Numbered from the stretch's first letter, positions 12,898-25,008 are shown. The stretch is 64,000 nucleotides of DNA from Amaranthus tricolor (GCF_026212465.1 NC_080058.1:8547485-8611484), one strand, 5' to 3'. A program made the numbers and translations. The notes: generated by a model from the letters alone, not told the origin.

Positions 12898-14520
12898 GCA
12901 ATATTTACTTATATAAACCAAAAAGAATATACATGTAAAATCTTTATTTTAATTAGATAATAAATCATTATCATATAATGAATAAGCAAATTAATTTGGC
13001 TATTTTTTCAACTAAATCCACCCTCCTATCTATCATGGTTGAAGACTTTTAAAGTTTATTTGTCTTAATTATCAATGATTACTATGAGTATTATTTTAAT
13101 ATTGTTGTATAATAAATTATTTATATGCTTTGATAATGATAAAATAATAACATATTTTATTGTAAATGAATTAATTTTATAAAATAATATCGTTATTCAT
13201 ATCAATAAATATTTATAACATCCGTGTTTCATATCAGTATATTACTAAGACATGCTTCAAAATATATCAATATTATATCCATGTTTTAGTGTGTTTTCTA
13301 CTTTACTCTTTTTAAATATGTTATTGTTGTTGATAACAAATACCATTTGAACGTTGGTTCGTTTTCGCATTTCTAACATATAGAAATGATCACAAATGCA
13401 AACAACTTTAATTATGTAGCTAAGAGCTGGTGACCATATTTAAAGTCTCAACTCCTTTGTGATGATGAAATTCAACATATATTTAATAAGATTTTTAAAG
13501 TTCTTCTAAATTGATAATTATGTTCTAAAATAATCAATACTAATAATATTATTTTTACACATTTGGCAAGTAATAATAACAATAATATCAATATTATAAT
13601 ATAATGTCACGATCAACTACACACTTGGTAGGTTATATTAACACTTACTGTTGGTGTCATACTAATTTAGAGTTTGATCATATATATATATTTATCGATT
13701 CTTTCTTACTTTTTTTGTGTAAGACTTGGGATGTACATTCAAAATCTCCACTCAGACAAAAAATCTTATTACTTTTCTCCTCTTTCCAGCAATAAAATAT
13801 ATCTCCTTACACTGCAATTTCACCACAAAACATACCTCGTTAACCATTATTAGATTAAATCTTTTATGAAATTGTTTCATCATGAAGTAGATCCATATAT
13901 GAGATGAGTCTATATATGGAATCTAAATTTAAAAATGAGTATTTTTATATACAAATTTAAAGCAGTTATTTTTGTATATTTAAAATCTGTAATAATAGCA
14001 ATTATTCAATTCTATGTTGCCCAACTTTAACAAGTCAAACCCCATATAAACCGTATAAAATTTATTTAAACTAATGACCATAAAGTGGTAAATTTTGGTT
14101 AACTTGAGCTTTACTTTTAGAAGTCAAATTTATCTGAATCACCCATTATTAACAAAATCCCACAAACAACCAAAAATAATGTGATAAGGCAGTATTAGAT
14201 GTTGAATAAAAGGATGAAATGGTACCTTTTCCTCTAGGACGGTAGGAAAGGGAAACTTATGTTTGTGAGGAAAACAAAAAATTTGTTAATAAATAAAGAA
14301 AGAAAATTAATTATGTTGGTGAAATTAAAAGATAATTAAAATATAAAAATGATTGTAATTTGTAAATCACTATAAAAGACAAAAAAAAAATATTAATAAA
14401 ATACGCAAAACACAAAAAGATAAATTATAATTTAAAAAATGTTACCATATCATATCCCTCAACATAGGTGTGATTTGCCAAGTTGACAAATAACAATTAT
14501 TAACCTAGAGTTGCTCTTGT
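12898..14520. other. Intergenic sequence with one dispersed repeat, no gene
   Basis: AT-rich. The segment 13061-13235 (ATTATCAATGATTACTATGA through ATAACATCCGTGTTTCATAT) recurs in diverged form at 33289-33444. Short open frames here have no coding character that I can support. Confidence 0.5.
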
Positions 14521-14527
14521 CTAACAA

Positions 14528-14792
14528 AAACTCTTGCGAGAGACAGTCTTTTTGAGAGACCATCTCTAAATGGACAGACCCATTATATATTTTTTAAAAT
14601 ATTACAGCTAGACATTAAGAATGATGTAAGTAGATATTTAAGATATTGAAAGTAGGCATTAAGGATATGGTAAGCATTAAGGATATGGTAAGCATTAAGG
14701 ATAATATAAGTAGGTATTAAGAATATAATAAGTAGACATTAATCTTTAATAGCTTGAGATACATCTCTCGAAGAGATAGTCTTTCAAGAGAC
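14528..14792. mobile_element. Imperfect fold-back MITE with internal short tandem repeat
   Basis: Ends are inverted imperfect copies: GAGAGACAGTCTTTTTGAGA and GAGAGACCATCTCT on the left against AGAGATAGTCTTTCAAGAGA on the right. The middle is built from 16- to 22-base units of the type GTAAGCATTAAGGATAT, repeated about five times between 14650 and 14745. No target duplication was resolved. Confidence 0.5.
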
Positions 14793-14893
14793 TAGCTATT
14801 TGTCTAAAAACATAGAAATTAATCAAAATGAAAAAGACACCCAAAGAAAAAAAAAACAATGCTAAATAAAATGGTTAGAATTATTATTTTATT

Positions 14894-15250
14894 TGGGGTG
14901 TTTAATAATTGGTTGTTGGTTGTTAGTTGTTGAGTGTTAGTTTTTTTAATTGGTTTGTTTGACTAGTTGAAAATGTTTGTTGTTTTTGTTGGCTTTTAAA
15001 CTAGCTGAATAAGCCAGCTGTTTAATAGAAATGTTTGGTAAGTTTAGATATTAGTTGTTGGATGTTTGTCAGAGAAAAAGTCAAGTTAAAACCCAACAAA
15101 AAAAGTTAATTGAATATTTTTGGTTAAAAGTGAGCTTTTCAATCGGCTTAAAAGCTATTTACCAAGTAATTATTTGACTTTTTGACCAACCAACAAATCA
15201 AAAATAAATAATTAACTAAAAAGTCAATATAAAAACCAACATTCAAACAA
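14894..15250. mobile_element. Possible MITE with GGTGTTTAAT-type ends
   Basis: The left end GGGGTGTTTAATAATTGGTT and the right end, whose complement begins GGTTGTTTGAATGTTGGTTT, resemble each other, and the interior has inverted similarity (AAAATCAGCT/AGCTGAATAAG style). Boundaries and target duplication are not clear. Confidence 0.3.
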
Positions 15251-15547
15251 CCTTTTAACTACTTTCTCCATTCTAAAATACTTCCAAGTCATAGTAATAT
15301 GTTTAGTAAAAAAAATGTTACCATTAATAGTAAGTGGGATAGTCCAGAAAGATTTACTATAATCTAAAAGCAACATGTTTGAAAGTGAGTACATGCGCAA
15401 GAAAGTCAATGTAGAAAGATAAATTAGGGGTGTTGCTAAACTTCGCCACCCTTTTTATTTTTTCGCCACCCCCTCCAAATGAAATTACGAATTTTTCCCT
15501 GATTTTTTAAAAATTACAATTTTGCCACTCATTTCAAATTTTTTATT

Positions 15548-15603
<56 letters not shown>

Positions 15604-15640
15604 CAACAATAATAAAATTAAATAATAATAATTATTATTC

Positions 15641-15760
15641 AAAAAAAAAAAATTGAGTCGCCCAAAATTGGGCGACTGAACCATGGTCGAGTCGCCCAGA
15701 TCTGGGCGACTCGACCATGGTTCAGTCGCCCAATTTTGGGCGACTCAATTTTTTTTTTTT
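15641..15760. repeat. Perfect 120-bp palindrome made of AGTCGCCCA hairpins (left arm)
   Basis: Every base from 15641 to 15700 is complementary to 15701-15760, centred on AGATCT. Inside it are three smaller hairpins, each AGTCGCCCA then its complement TGGGCGACT with 4-6 bases between, spaced by GAACCATGGTC and its complement. It is flanked by poly-A and poly-T of ten bases each, part of the perfect match. Confidence 0.95.
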
Positions 15761-15763
15761 TGG

Positions 15764-15796
<33 letters not shown>

Positions 15797-15836
15797 TTAA
15801 TATTAATACTAATAATAATAATTTATAGATTAGTGT

Positions 15837-15910
15837 GGTCTATTAGCTCAGTTGGTTAAAGCGTTGTACTATTAACTTGAAGGTCACAGGTTTGAGACCT
15901 GCACAAGCCA
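15837..15910 (+). pseudogene. tRNA-Ile-like sequence, decayed (plus copy)
   Basis: A 74-nt cloverleaf-like sequence with intact D-arm TAGCTCAGTTGGTTAAAGC (A box) and T-arm GGTTTGAGACC (decayed B box). The anticodon position reads ATT. The acceptor stem has two mismatches and the anticodon stem is poor, so it is probably not a working tRNA. It lies head to head with the copy at 16047-15974. Confidence 0.75.
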
Positions 15911-15973
15911 TTATTTAATAATTATTAATTTTTTTATCATATTTATGATAAAAAATTAATAATTATTAAATAA

Positions 15974-16047
15974 TGGCTTGTTCAGGTCTCGAACCTGTGA
16001 CCTTCACGTTATTAGTACAACGCTCTAACCAACTGAGCTAATAGACC
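15974..16047 (-). pseudogene. tRNA-Ile(AAU)-like sequence (minus copy)
   Basis: 74 nt, with A box TAGCTCAGTTGGTTAGAGC, loop CTAATAA (anticodon AAT, isoleucine) and an exact B box GGTTCGAGACC. Compared with the usual plant tRNA-Ile(AAU), several differences are C-to-T or G-to-A, which weakens the acceptor stem (two A/C mismatches) and leaves G-U pairs plus one mismatch in the anticodon stem. Promoter boxes could still recruit RNA polymerase III, but aminoacylation is doubtful. Confidence 0.75.
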
Positions 16048-16095
16048 ACATTAATCTATAAATTATTATTATTAGTATTATTATTAAAAAAAAAA

Positions 16096-16192
16096 AATTG
16101 AGTCGCCCAAAATTGGGCGACTGGACCATGGTGGAGTCGCCCAATCTGGGCGACTCGACCATGGTTCAGTCGCCCAATTTTGGGCGACTCAA
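16096..16192. repeat. Second, diverged copy of the AGTCGCCCA palindrome (right arm)
   Basis: Same three-hairpin layout as the copy at 15651-15750, but with substitutions such as GGACCATGGTGG and a shortened centre (CCCAATCTGGG), so it is no longer a perfect palindrome. The left copy is either younger, homogenised or under selection. Confidence 0.9.
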
Positions 16193-16246
16193 CTTTTTTT
16201 TTTTTTTTTGAATAATAATTATTATTATTTAATTTTATTATTGTTG

Positions 16247-16316
<70 letters not shown>

Positions 16317-16524
16317 TGTTATTATTATTATTAATTTTATTTATTATTATTATTTAATTTTATTATTGTTGTTATTATTATTATTATTATTATAAATAAG
16401 AAATTTGTAAGGAGTGTCATTTTTGTAATTTTTTAAACTACAGGGGCAAATACGTAATTTTAGGGGGGAGGGGGGTGGCGAAAAAATGAAAAGGGGTGGC
16501 GAACTTTAAGGATTGGGTAAATTA

Positions 16525-17687
16525 GAAGAGTGCAAGTTTTTGTTGTCAAAAACGCGGATAGAAAAATCAGAAAGCGATTGGTCTAATCTTTTACAAATAG
16601 TAACTTAGTGAGTTTTTATCATGATCATCTTGGAAGTATTTTTTTTTCCTATTTCCATTTTATAATGGAAGAATCAAAAAGGTAAAAGATATTATAACTT
16701 TATTTGAAAGTATTTAGAGAATTTCTACAGATAAAAAAATAATTTTAAAAGGAAATAATTTTTCATATAGAATTGTTAATAGTGAAAATCGAATATCTAT
16801 TACAAAGATAAAAAAATCTCTCAACTACTAAATTAATCTATAATAATAGATTTTTTTTATTACTTGGACTCAATGGAAACTTTTAGTGATAGATTAACAT
16901 TGCTCTTGTTTTCTTGTTGAAAATCTTTAGATTAAGGTTGACCGAGGAGATGACGGGCTATGAAGAGAAAGAGAGTTGTACTTAGGTTCATCTTGAGAAA
17001 ATAGTGTATGCTCCGACTGCGATAATACTCGATTTTCAGGTAATAAATGATATTTTTTGATACACGACAAGCTAAAGGGAGGAAGGGCTATAAAGGGAGG
17101 CAACAAGAATTTAACATGGGTTTCTCTTGAAAAACTGGTTATGTTAATAATCTTTATAGGTTTGTACGATCCTACGATTTGATTCTGAGAGTTTTTCGAT
17201 ACAATGTATGACTTTGATCATGATAACTTGCACACAATACACTTCACACTAATTAATTAGATTATGATTTCATGATTAAATAATCTTCCGCCGATTATAA
17301 ATTCAAATGTTACCTAAAATTTAAGTTGTACTTTGTTTGAATGCAAAATAATTAATGATATCAACTAGAGTCGCACATTCGAGTGTTCAAACGGATTGCG
17401 GGTATAATATGTAAGTATTTTGACAATTTATTACTTTTATATGCTGGTTAATTTCATATAAGGTCGATTTTAAACAACTCTAATTTGTGATGTAATGATA
17501 TTTACTAAACCCTTATTAGTTGCAAGATATTCTAGTAATTGATATCAACGATGGTCCTCGTCCAAGAATAATAAGGATAACATTATGCATGGTGTACAAT
17601 TCTAAACGTGTTAATAGTTACCTAATTTGTTTCATTCTTCAATAATTCACGAAGTTGTAATCAATATAATTGACCTTTTTTGACTAG
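16525..17687. other. Intergenic, nothing recognised
   Basis: No ORF, RNA gene or clear repeat is supportable in this stretch. Confidence 0.4.
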
Positions 17688-17936
17688 GGGTGTTTGGCAA
17701 ATGACTGGTAGCTAATAGCTAATTACGGTGGCTGATTTGATCAGCTGATTTTATTAATTGGTTTGACCAGCTGATTTTGAACTCGCTGCTAGGAGCAGCT
17801 TGTTCAAAAACAGCTTATTCATAACAATAAGCTGTTTTCACCAGCTATTTTATCAAACACTAACATTAACTGGTTTGACCACGCAACCCTCTGTTATAAA
17901 TTAAAATTATCCAATAAGCTATATTACCAAACACCC
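17688..17936. mobile_element. MITE with GGGTGTTTGG terminal inverted repeats
   Basis: Starts GGGTGTTTGGCAAATGACTG and ends with the complement of GGGTGTTTGGTAATATAGCT. The interior has inverted CAGCTGATTTT and AAACAGCTTATT blocks. This is a common plant MITE end type, often assigned to hAT or Harbinger. No convincing target duplication is visible, so the superfamily is open. Confidence 0.6.
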
Positions 17937-18090
17937 ACCAGGAAGCTCACCAATTCACCAAGACACGAACTTAACATCATAATTCACAAATCAACCAGTA
18001 GCATGGTGGGCTCTGCTTAGTGCAACGCCTACATATAAACAACATGCTGACTATGGGCGCATTTAGTGTGTAATTATTTTGAAGGATTCA

Positions 18091-18365
18091 ATTTAGTCAA
18101 AAGTTTAAGCTGATGTTTGATGCCTCATGAAATTTTATATACTCTAACACGCTCTTTCACACGAGAGCCCTTTTGGGCTAGAAGTGTGGATGCAACACAG
18201 ATCCTCTTCAATTCTGACGAAATAATCCACTTTAAATGAGAGAAAATTGAGATCCGAAGCCGTGACCTCTTGTCACGCTGACTCTGATGCCAAGTTGAGG
18301 AACCAACTTAACCAAAAGTTTAAGTTGATGTTTGAGGCCCCAAAATATGTTATATACTCTAATAG
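18091..18365 (-). repeat. tRNA-derived SINE-like repeat (copy 1)
   Basis: Member of a family seen several times in the window. On the minus strand it has TTTTGGTTAAGTTGGTTCCT (A-box-like), TCAGAGTCAGCGTGACAAGA, and a degenerate B-box region CACGGCTTCGGATCTC, then a tail containing AGCCCAAAAGGGCTCTCGTG and AGAGTATATAA. The head resembles a tRNA promoter, as in plant SINEs. Confidence 0.55.
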
Positions 18366-18744
18366 TTATTGAGTTCGATTGACATCAATTAAATCTTAAA
18401 TAAAATCAAATAATATATGTAAATGTATTTTAAATGAATTAGTTAGAATGTTATCTTCCACATGAGTGACCAGAATTTAATACTAATAAAATGCATTTTA
18501 CTTAATTTTTTTGACAATCACTTTATTTTGAATCCGTCACTACTAGTACTCATACCAAGACATCCTTAAATGGTGTATTGATGCTATACATTAATATTAG
18601 TAGTTAAATTATAATTCAAAATAGTATTGATGTTCATGCCTTTCATAATATAATTAAATGTAATTTGCATTTCTTTGTACACAAGTTAACTTTCTTCTAC
18701 ACTCCAAACTCATACATATTCACTTACACACTCTAATAAAGCTA

Positions 18745-19854
18745 TTTTTACAGTCGTTCATGCTTGCCAAAGCAATTTACAACTACTCCTAAATACAATA
18801 CAATTAACTAATATAATAGTAAGCAGAGGTTCGATCCACAGGGAAAATAAGACCTCCAGCTAATTTAGGTGTATCTTCTTAGATATGAACACTAATATAG
18901 GGGGGTTAAGTGTAGTGAGGAGCAAACTTGTTTTAAATTAACTAAGAACAACTAATAAAGATTATGAGGTTGTAACCAAGTGAAACCTATTCTTGAGTAC
19001 TTGTTAGTATTTCAAATTTATACATTAATTTTCAATCTTCTTAAATCAACACAACCAACTAGTCTATTGAAAAGAAAAGTATCCTTATCTTGATTATAAT
19101 TGCATAAATGAAAAGCATCAAGTATACATCATAACAAGTCAACAAACTTAAGGAATTGTAAACTAAGTATACATCTTGATTAACCAAAATGATGATCCTT
19201 CTTAAACAACTAGTAAATTAAAGCAAGTCTTGTAAATTGTTCAAGTTGCTACCACATTCAAATTAGACAAAAAAAATCCAATTCAATAGCATGTGAATAA
19301 GCAATTAGAGAACCTATTTGCAACTAAGCATTCCAATTAACCCAATTCAATTCATATTCAAAAGCAAAGAGATTATCAAAGATGATTGTATTAATAAAAT
19401 AGAAAGACTTACAATTAATGACAAAAGAGGACACTAACTTTCCTCAAGATGAGTACCTTAATCAACAATGACCATCTCCAACAAAAGCATGAGGAAGAAT
19501 GAGTTTTAAAGATTTTTCCAATTTACAACCCTAATACAAATCAGCTAAAATTTCTTGATTGCAAAAAACTACTCCTAAACTATTACAATCCATCCCTTTT
19601 ATATTTGTTTACAAAAGTTTACTTGCGTAAGAGGAGAAGAGAAGAAATCATTACTCTGATTTTCGCCATTTCTTCGTCAATCATGCTGCTTCTTTTATCG
19701 AATCACATCCCAAAAGTGAAGGCGGCAAGGTTCAAATCATATAAAGCTGGGGCGCTCAAGTCGCGGGCCACGAGTTGCTACTGTTTCATTTTCTGCTTTA
19801 ATTCTTTCCCTCTTTCTTGATTCTAATACTAATAATATTAAAACTAATTATTAA

Positions 19855-19893
<39 letters not shown>

Positions 19894-20030
19894 TAATTAT
19901 ACTAATAATAATATTAATAATAATATATACATATATAGAAATAAAAGTATAAGATGGTAATATTTAGCTAATAAAAACTTTAATAAAAAGAAAATAAAGA
20001 TAATAAAATAATATAAAAATAAAGCTCTAT
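18745..20030. mobile_element. Non-coding retroelement-like block
   Basis: Opens with AGCAGAGGTTCGATCCACAG near 18820-18843, a phrase typical of common non-autonomous, non-coding plant retroelements, and contains no sustained ORF. TAAAGCT occurs at both presumed borders (near 18738 and 20024), a possible target duplication. The flanks on either side share TTCACTTACACACTCTAA, so it may be inserted in a larger repeat. An AAT microsatellite lies at 19850-19893. Confidence 0.35.
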
Positions 20031-23000
20031 CACACTCTAACTCTTACACATTCACTTACACACTCTAAATTACTTACACAAATTAACCTTTTTCTATACT
20101 CCTAAAATACTTTTTCATACAATCTAATGAAACTACAAAGTTGCCCAAACCCATTATAAACACCCCTTTAGCCATGAGATCATACCACCATCATCAAATC
20201 TTTCTAACATTCTTTCTTGTATTTTCACTTCGATCATTTAAATCTTACTACCTTAATACCTTTATTATTAGTTGAATAAATTCAAGAAGATGGAGCTTAT
20301 AACACTCTTTATTTAGCTAAATCATCATCATTATGGAGCATTATTGGGTTATTACTTTGGGTACTTAATGTATTATTATTTTTGGAGTTTGGATTTAATT
20401 ATTTTGGGAGCTTAAAAGATCATCATTATTTTGGGAGTTTGGATTAATTATCTTTGAAGCATTATTATCTATCTTGGAGGGTCTTATTTCTTATTATTTT
20501 TCTAATTAGTACTTAGTACTAATCTTTGGTGTTAGTATGGTATAACTTCCTACCCTACCCTTTTTGTGGAATTTTACATTATATTTACTTTATAATATGC
20601 AAAGTATGAAATATGTTGATATGTTTTAGTAGGAAGTTAGTTTAATAAAATTATGATCAAGATTATATTATGTATGTGTATGTTAAAAGTATTTTTAGTA
20701 TGTTAATTTAATAATCTTTGAACAAGTTTAGAAAGTTGGGTGCAAAATTATACTCTAGTGATATTAAGTATGATTTATGTTATAAACTAGTGCTAGTATG
20801 TTTATGAGTTAAGTGTTACATTAGGAATGTTATTATTTTTTTATGTTAGAATTTTTATTAGTATGTTTATATTAGCATTCAAACTAGTTTATAAGGTAGT
20901 AAGTTATTTATGAACGTATTTTACTAAGTATATATGATTATATTAAGAATGTTGTTATTATACATTATTTTGAGATTTAAGTTTATGCTTAAAGTTATAG
21001 TAAATTTTTATGTTATTGCGTAAAGTTTTTATTTTTGTAAGTGGTTATGTTAATTATTTAAATCTAGGATTTAGTATGATAAATTAAATTAAGTCGTTCT
21101 TTTTATGTGAAAAGGGCCCAAAACACTCATAGATCATTCGACCACTATCATATAATAAAAAAAGAGTTTAATTTACTATTTTAAATTATTACAACTATTT
21201 TTGTGATAATAATAAGATAACAATTTAAAAAGATATTTTTGAAAAAATTTTATAAATTATTAAATATTGAAGTGTTTTTCTTGAATACATGAGATTTCAT
21301 AACAAAAGTAACTTTTAATCACTATTTAGTACAAAACATTTATTTGCTAACTATTTGACCAAAATTTATGTAAAATGATGTAAAAGTATTTTTAGTAAAT
21401 TTGCCGCTCAAACTATTGATTTTGTGAAATTATAAGTTTTACTTGTTTTATAATTAGAAATAATGACTTTTGTGAAAATTATAAGTTTGACTTGTTTTTT
21501 AAACTAGAACTATTGATTTTTGTGAAATTATAAGTTTTATTTGTTTTACAACTAGAATGTTGATTTTTGCAAACCTAATAAGTTTACTTATTTTTCTAAA
21601 CTTAAAATATTGATTTTTGGTAAACTTGTAGAATTTTGGAAACTTATCCAAATGATGCAATTTTAACTTGAATTTTAATTAGAATATTTGATTTTTTTTA
21701 AGAGAATAAAGTTTTATTTATTGTAAAGTTGAAAATGTTGATTTTGGAAACTTATTTAAAGAGAGATAGATTTTAACAGCAACTTGTGGAAAATAGTAAT
21801 TATGGAGACTATTGATAGAATATTAAGTTATTAGTGTGAATTTAGCGAGCTATTAAAAATAAAGTTAGAAATAAAATTTAATGTGTAAAAATTTAATAAT
21901 GAATGTATAAAGACATAAAGGTTAATTTTACGTTATGATTTAGAATTTTATCAAATAAAAGAGGTTATCACCTAAGTTGATCAAAGTCAAAGTCAATGTC
22001 AAAGTCAATGTCAAATTGTAGTAATAAAAATTTGATGTACTTGTGTGAATGAATATTGATTAAATGACCCTGATAGTAAGGTAATGTTGAACCATGGACC
22101 GGCATGTAAAATACCGGCACCCGTGCTGGTCGGTACGTAAAATGCGGTGTAAGACAGGGGGTTAGCTACCTATCCTGTAGAGCTCGAGCATAAATTGTAT
22201 TGGAGAGGTGACGACTCCCACCATAGTTAGGGTTTTAGGACTACGGTCCTCACCTAACCAGACCCTTACATATATCAGGTGTCATATTGATGTGCTTGTT
22301 GATCAGTGATAAACATGATTAGTGTTGATGCTATGATGCATGGTACGGTTATGAGTATTAACCAAATGAACTTACTTAAGTGTTAAGATTACCGAATTGT
22401 ATAAGTGGCAGTAACGTACTTCTATCAGGATTGAGAATGGTATCTTAATGACTTACAAGTATGGAACAGAAAAAGAATATGGTAAAAGTATACGGTGATG
22501 TTAATTAATTATAAGTTTGTACTTAAATTATTATTTTGTAAATGTAGTGTATAATTTTCGTATTTTGAGCTGGATAGAAAGTTATCCTCGGCCTTAAGCG
22601 CTGACCGATTCAATCGGTTGTCATCCGTATCATGGATGACAGCATTTTGCAGGATTTAGTTCAGGTTTCCATCCAGACCGCAACAATTACTATATATCGA
22701 GAACTTAGCTGCTTTTTGTATCTTTATTGATGACTTGATGATGATGTATTTTTTTCATTTTTAGCAAACAATATTTCTTATCAGATGTAATATTTACTTT
22801 TGTTTTAAACAGTTTCAGTTTTTATGATTTAAAGTTTTTAACAGTTCGGCATTTTGAGACTTTCGCAACATTCTTATTATATTAAACATTATTATTAAAT
22901 GTTAATTATGTATCGAGATTGCCGCTCCTGTTACATTACATTTGAACTATCAATAAATTAAAGATCTTTTAAATAATGTCTTCGAAAACTTGATACTAAA

Positions 23001-23050
23001 TCGAGGGACTATATAGTTTTTCTAAACACATTATTCCATCTATTTGGTAG
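20031..23050. other. Probable LTR-type repeat sequence, no gene
   Basis: 3 kb without any ORF of note. It has features seen in LTRs: CATTATAAACACC followed by a leader-like stretch near 20150-20260, and several small hairpins in 22090-22640. No matching second LTR, TG/CA borders or primer-binding site could be placed, so this is a guess at class. Confidence 0.3.
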
Positions 23051-23369
23051 TGAGGCTTGAACTTGTAATATACTTTTGAGGTATAATAATTTGCATCTAA
23101 GTATAAGTAGGGGCGACACCAGGATTTTGGGTTAGGGGAGCCAAGTTGTAGATATACTAACAAATTATTTATTATATAAAAACTAGTTAAACTATGAAAA
23201 TTTTAAAATCATATAGATTGAAATGAACTTAAATCATAGCAAAGTTTATATTTAACAAATAGAGTTGAAGCTTCCCTATAATTATCCCTTTTGAAAAAAA
23301 AAACTAACTGTTTTTGACTCTATATATTTGCCTACCAAGTCTCCAAAAAAACACCATCAAAATTGTAGA
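23051..23369. other. Intergenic, nothing firm
   Basis: Contains GGGGCGACACCAGGATTTTG, which has the look of a transposon end, but no partner end was found. Confidence 0.3.
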
Positions 23370-24655
23370 AACCATTAGAGATGGTGAACGACAACAAGAG
23401 GGGGGTGAATTGTTGTTTTAATAAGTTTAAGTATTTTAGCCCTGTTTTGCGGAATTAGATTGCGAAATTAAAACTTAAACTTAAAATGAAAAAGTAAAAA
23501 AGACAACACAATTTACGTGGAAACCTTCTAGGCCTAAATAGAAGGAAAAACCACGACCCCACGGGATTTCAAAACTCTCCAATATGTTTTAGGCAATTAG
23601 TTACAATTACATAAAACAAATACAACTTGCTTCAGTCGAAGCTTCTCTTACTAGGCCAACTTCTCTTTCTTTTGCTTCAGTCGAAGCTTCTCCAATTCTC
23701 TAGCTTTACTCAAAGCTTTCTAACTTCCCTTATACTTACCCGAGTCTAGTTATAACAATTCTCTCAAAAACCCTTTACAAAGGATAAATTCTCTAAAGAT
23801 AAAATTAAAGAATTGCGCAAGAAAATATTATAAATTAATTCGCAATTTTTGGAACAAAAATATTTCTTTTTTTTAATTTGATCTCTCATGTAGGCATACT
23901 TGCTCTCAACAAGTCTCACACGCATGCTATTTCAAGAATAAACAAGTCCTCTATTTATAGGAATTTATGTAGCTAGTATTAAGGGAATAACTACCCATTA
24001 CTTCCTTATTCCTAATAAAAAGGAGATTTAAGTGGATCTTAGATCTAAAGATTAAAAATCCACGGTTAATCCCTTAATAAAAATAAATAGGTGAAAGCTT
24101 TATTCTAAAGTAATAAGCCACGGTTTCTTATTCCTAATAATAGACAAAGTAGTTTTATCACTAAATTAGATCCAAAATAAAAGTCTATTTTTAAGGAGAA
24201 AAATAAGGATAGAAATATTCCACTCTTTAGAAAGTACACGGTTATTTTAAGGTGGTTTAAAAATATTTTGCCAATTAACTTAAACATTAAATAATACAAC
24301 AAATTAATTTTAACTAATACATTAACTAAAAAATCAGAAAATATATTAATCAAAATTTTTCAGCAGACGTAACTTCTTCAGACTTCAATCTGGGAACAAT
24401 GCCTGTCTCCATTTTCCAGTAACGTCAAATTATCAAACTTGGGAACAGAAGACCTCCTGTCTACATTTGCCATCCTAAGCGATATACCTTATCTAACCTC
24501 ATTAGATTCTTTTGACTAGTACACGTTCATAGACTAAGTCATAGGCACTATCATCGATCGTTAACAAGACCAAATATCGACCTGCATACAATCTCTGAAA
24601 TACATTTGTTTATATAAAGTGTAATCATCAAAACCTAAGAGGGCCAACAAAAATT
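23370..24655. mobile_element. Non-coding repeat block, possibly LARD- or LTR-like
   Basis: Starts around GAACGACAACAAGAGGGGGG and ends around AAACCTAAGAGGGCCAACA, phrases I associate with common plant non-coding retroelements; ACGTGGAAACCTTCTAGGCC lies near its left part. No coding ORF. Boundaries are approximate. Confidence 0.35.
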
Positions 24656-24763
24656 AAGGTAGCAAAAATATAAACACCACACTATAAAAAGGATAAATGT
24701 GAAATTAGGAAAGATGAAGAGTAATGACATTATAATATAAATTTATTTGTCTATTAAAAAATA

Positions 24764-25008
24764 CTCCCTCCTATTCTCCACAAGTGTCACATTTGCTTTT
24801 TGGTCATTGTTCATCTCTTACTCTTAATTTGCATTTTATTATTAATCTATAAGTTTAAATATAGTCAAGTGGGATCTTGTTTGATTCGTCTCAATACAAG
24901 GATTATTTATATCAACTTTCCATAATTTTTAGTTATGCACAATTAGAGATATTAACGATTGAATAAGTGCATAAAGCAAATGAGACATTTGTGATGAATA
25001 GGAGGGAG
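24764..25008. mobile_element. Stowaway (Tc1/mariner) MITE
   Basis: 245 bases from CTCCCTCCTATTC to its inverse GAATAGGAGGGAG, flanked by TA on both sides (24762-24763 and 25009-25010). CTCCCTCC ends with a TA duplication define Stowaway MITEs. It shares internal sequence with the decayed copy at 12056-12345. Confidence 0.85.

Larger units (their letters stand above)
15427..16517. mobile_element. 1.09-kb palindromic element carrying two tRNA-Ile-like sequences
   Basis: The whole element is an inverted repeat centred near 15943. Outer ends: GTTGCTAAACTTCGCCACCC at the left and GGGTGGCGAACTTTAAGG at the right, each followed inward by a second TTCGCCACCCCC block. Going inward, each arm has an ATT/AAT microsatellite, a 100-bp class palindrome built on AGTCGCCCA, a second ATT run, and a tRNA-like sequence facing the centre. 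TAAATTA (or TAAATTAG) flanks both sides (15420-15426 and 16518-16524), a plausible 7-8 bp target duplication. No protein-coding capacity. It looks like a fold-back transposable element that captured a tRNA gene; the family is unknown to me. Confidence 0.8.

Noticed and set aside
15837..16047. Two functional tRNA-Ile genes
   Set aside because: Mismatches in acceptor and anticodon stems in both copies; treated as pseudogenes within a mobile element.
15640..16200. CRISPR-like array from repeated AGTCGCCCA units
   Set aside because: Units alternate in orientation and form palindromes, spacers are not unique, and this is plant nuclear DNA.
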